From contig CAZPBO010000057.1 in assembly GCA_964584815.1 (NCBI GenBank), positions 1 through 12,930 on the forward strand: a stretch of 12,930 nt of DNA, read 5' to 3'. Of this stretch, positions 12,122 to 12,930 are shown piece after piece; position 1 is the first letter of the stretch; each line of letters starts with the position of its first letter. This DNA is from CAZPBO01 sp964584815. Lineage in GTDB: Bacteria > Planctomycetota > SKW154. The translations under genes and the position numbers were made by a program. The notes below the pieces were generated by a model. It was not told the DNA's origin. It saw only the letters and a program-made list of their open reading frames with translations, and searched no databases.

Positions 12122-12930
12122 ATGCCTGAAAAGATGGAGGCACGCAAGTATCTTGACCCCAAGGTGTTGAACCGCATCGCGCGTCTGGAACTCAAGGCGC
12201 GTCAAATCGTTGAAGGCTTCATTACGGGACTCCATAAAAGCCCCTACCACGGTTTCTCCGTTGAGTTTGCCGAACACAGAGAATATGTGCCCGGAGACGA
12301 TATCCGCCATATAGACTGGAAGGTGTGGGGGCGCAGCGACCGTTTCTACATCAAGCAGTATGAGCAGGAGACCAACCTCCGCGCTTACCTTGTGCTTGAC
12401 ACATCAGAATCAATGCGTTACGGCGGCGAGGCGGCGGGAATGACAAAATATGACTATGCCTGTTTTGTCGCGGCATCTATTGCCTATCTGATACTGCGGC
12501 AGCAGGACGCTGTGGGACTTGCGCTTTTTGACTCGGGAATCCACCGCTTTGTGCCGCCATCCACCGTCACCGCACACCTGCGCCAACTGCTCTGGGAGAT
12601 GGAAAGCCACAGCGCCGAAAAGAAGACCAACATCGGTGTCATACTGCACAATCTGGCAGAGCGCATACCCCAGCGCGGTATCGTCATCCTACTCTCGGAT
12701 ATGTTTGACTCCATAGAAAACATAATGTTTGGCGTGCGCCATCTGCGCCACAGAAAGCACGAGGTTATAGTTTTCCATATAATGGATAACGATGAGTTGG
12801 AGTTTCCGTTCCAGCAGATGACGATGTTTCTGGGGCTTGAGGAGTATCCCAATCTTCTGTGCGACCCGCGGGCGCTGCGCAAGGCTTATCTCAAAGAGGT
12901 TCGCGAGTTTATGAATCAGTTGCGCCGTGA
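12122..12930 (+). CDS. DUF58 protein with von Willebrand A-type fold, C-terminus beyond window
   Basis: DUF58 proteins accompany MoxR ATPases in most such operons and are thought to be their substrates or partners; the precise role is unclear. From ATG 12122, with GAGGAG 8 bases upstream, 269 residues are visible and no stop is reached. The family block is very clear: LHKSPYHGFSVEFAEHREYV (37-56), PGDDIRHIDWKVWGRSDRFY (57-76) and IKQYEQETNLRAYLVLD. The metal-site motif DTSESM (93-98) matches the MIDAS DxSxS pattern. RQQDAVGLALFDSGIHRFVP and IVILLSDMFDS (second acidic segment) are typical. No transmembrane segment is visible, so this is the soluble DUF58 type. Families of this length usually end near 290-300 residues, so only a short tail is missing. 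Confidence 0.95.
   Translation, partial: MPEKMEARKYLDPKVLNRIARLELKARQIVEGFITGLHKSPYHGFSVEFAEHREYVPGDDIRHIDWKVWGRSDRFYIKQYEQETNLRAYLVLDTSESMRYGGEAAGMTKYDYACFVAASIAYLILRQQDAVGLALFDSGIHRFVPPSTVTAHLRQLLWEMESHSAEKKTNIGVILHNLAERIPQRGIVILLSDMFDSIENIMFGVRHLRHRKHEVIVFHIMDNDELEFPFQQMTMFLGLEEYPNLLCDPRALRKAYLKEVREFMNQLRR

Overview
The window looks like chromosomal bacterial DNA of moderate GC content. It is densely packed: most genes are separated by 0-25 bases and several overlap by ATGA. The organism cannot be fixed from the sequence. The core translation genes are divergent from the familiar Proteobacteria and Firmicutes forms, ATA (Ile) and AGA/AGG (Arg) codons are common, and the ribosome binding sites are mostly strong GGAGG types. 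This fits a deep-branching or poorly studied bacterial lineage (an Armatimonadota-like group is only a guess). I see no mobile element, CRISPR array, tRNA or rRNA.

Layout. (1) Positions 1-472, minus strand: the 5' part of an unrecognised membrane-anchored protein. (2) Positions 652-9753, plus strand: one long gene train, thrS - infC - rpmI - rplT - pheS - two small membrane-protein genes - pheT - family 2 glycosyltransferase - pyruvate kinase. The thrS-infC-rpmI-rplT-pheS-pheT order is the classical translation cluster of bacteria. Here it is interrupted between pheS and pheT and extended by a glycosyltransferase and a glycolytic enzyme. (3) Positions 9728-10803, minus strand: a two-gene unit of a putative lipoprotein and a QueD-type enzyme, running tail-to-tail into pyk with a 26-base overlap. 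(4) Positions 10804-10970: a divergent promoter region. (5) Positions 10971-12930, plus strand: a MoxR-type AAA+ ATPase followed by a DUF58 protein that runs off the window, the start of a MoxR/DUF58 type operon.

The most notable points are these. infC has no plausible ATG/GTG start next to its Shine-Dalgarno site and appears to begin at ATC or ATA, the rare-start arrangement known for IF3 autoregulation. PheT is only 667 residues and lacks the N-terminal tRNA-binding OB (EMAP-II-like) domain found in most bacterial PheT proteins. Two related small membrane proteins sit between the two subunit genes of one synthetase. MoxR carries a roughly 50-residue Lys/Glu/Gln-rich N-terminal extension. 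Several genes switch abruptly between G-rich and C-rich coding-strand composition. No wholly new multi-gene system is evident; the pheS-pheT insertion and the lipoprotein/QueD pair are the best candidates for undescribed biology.
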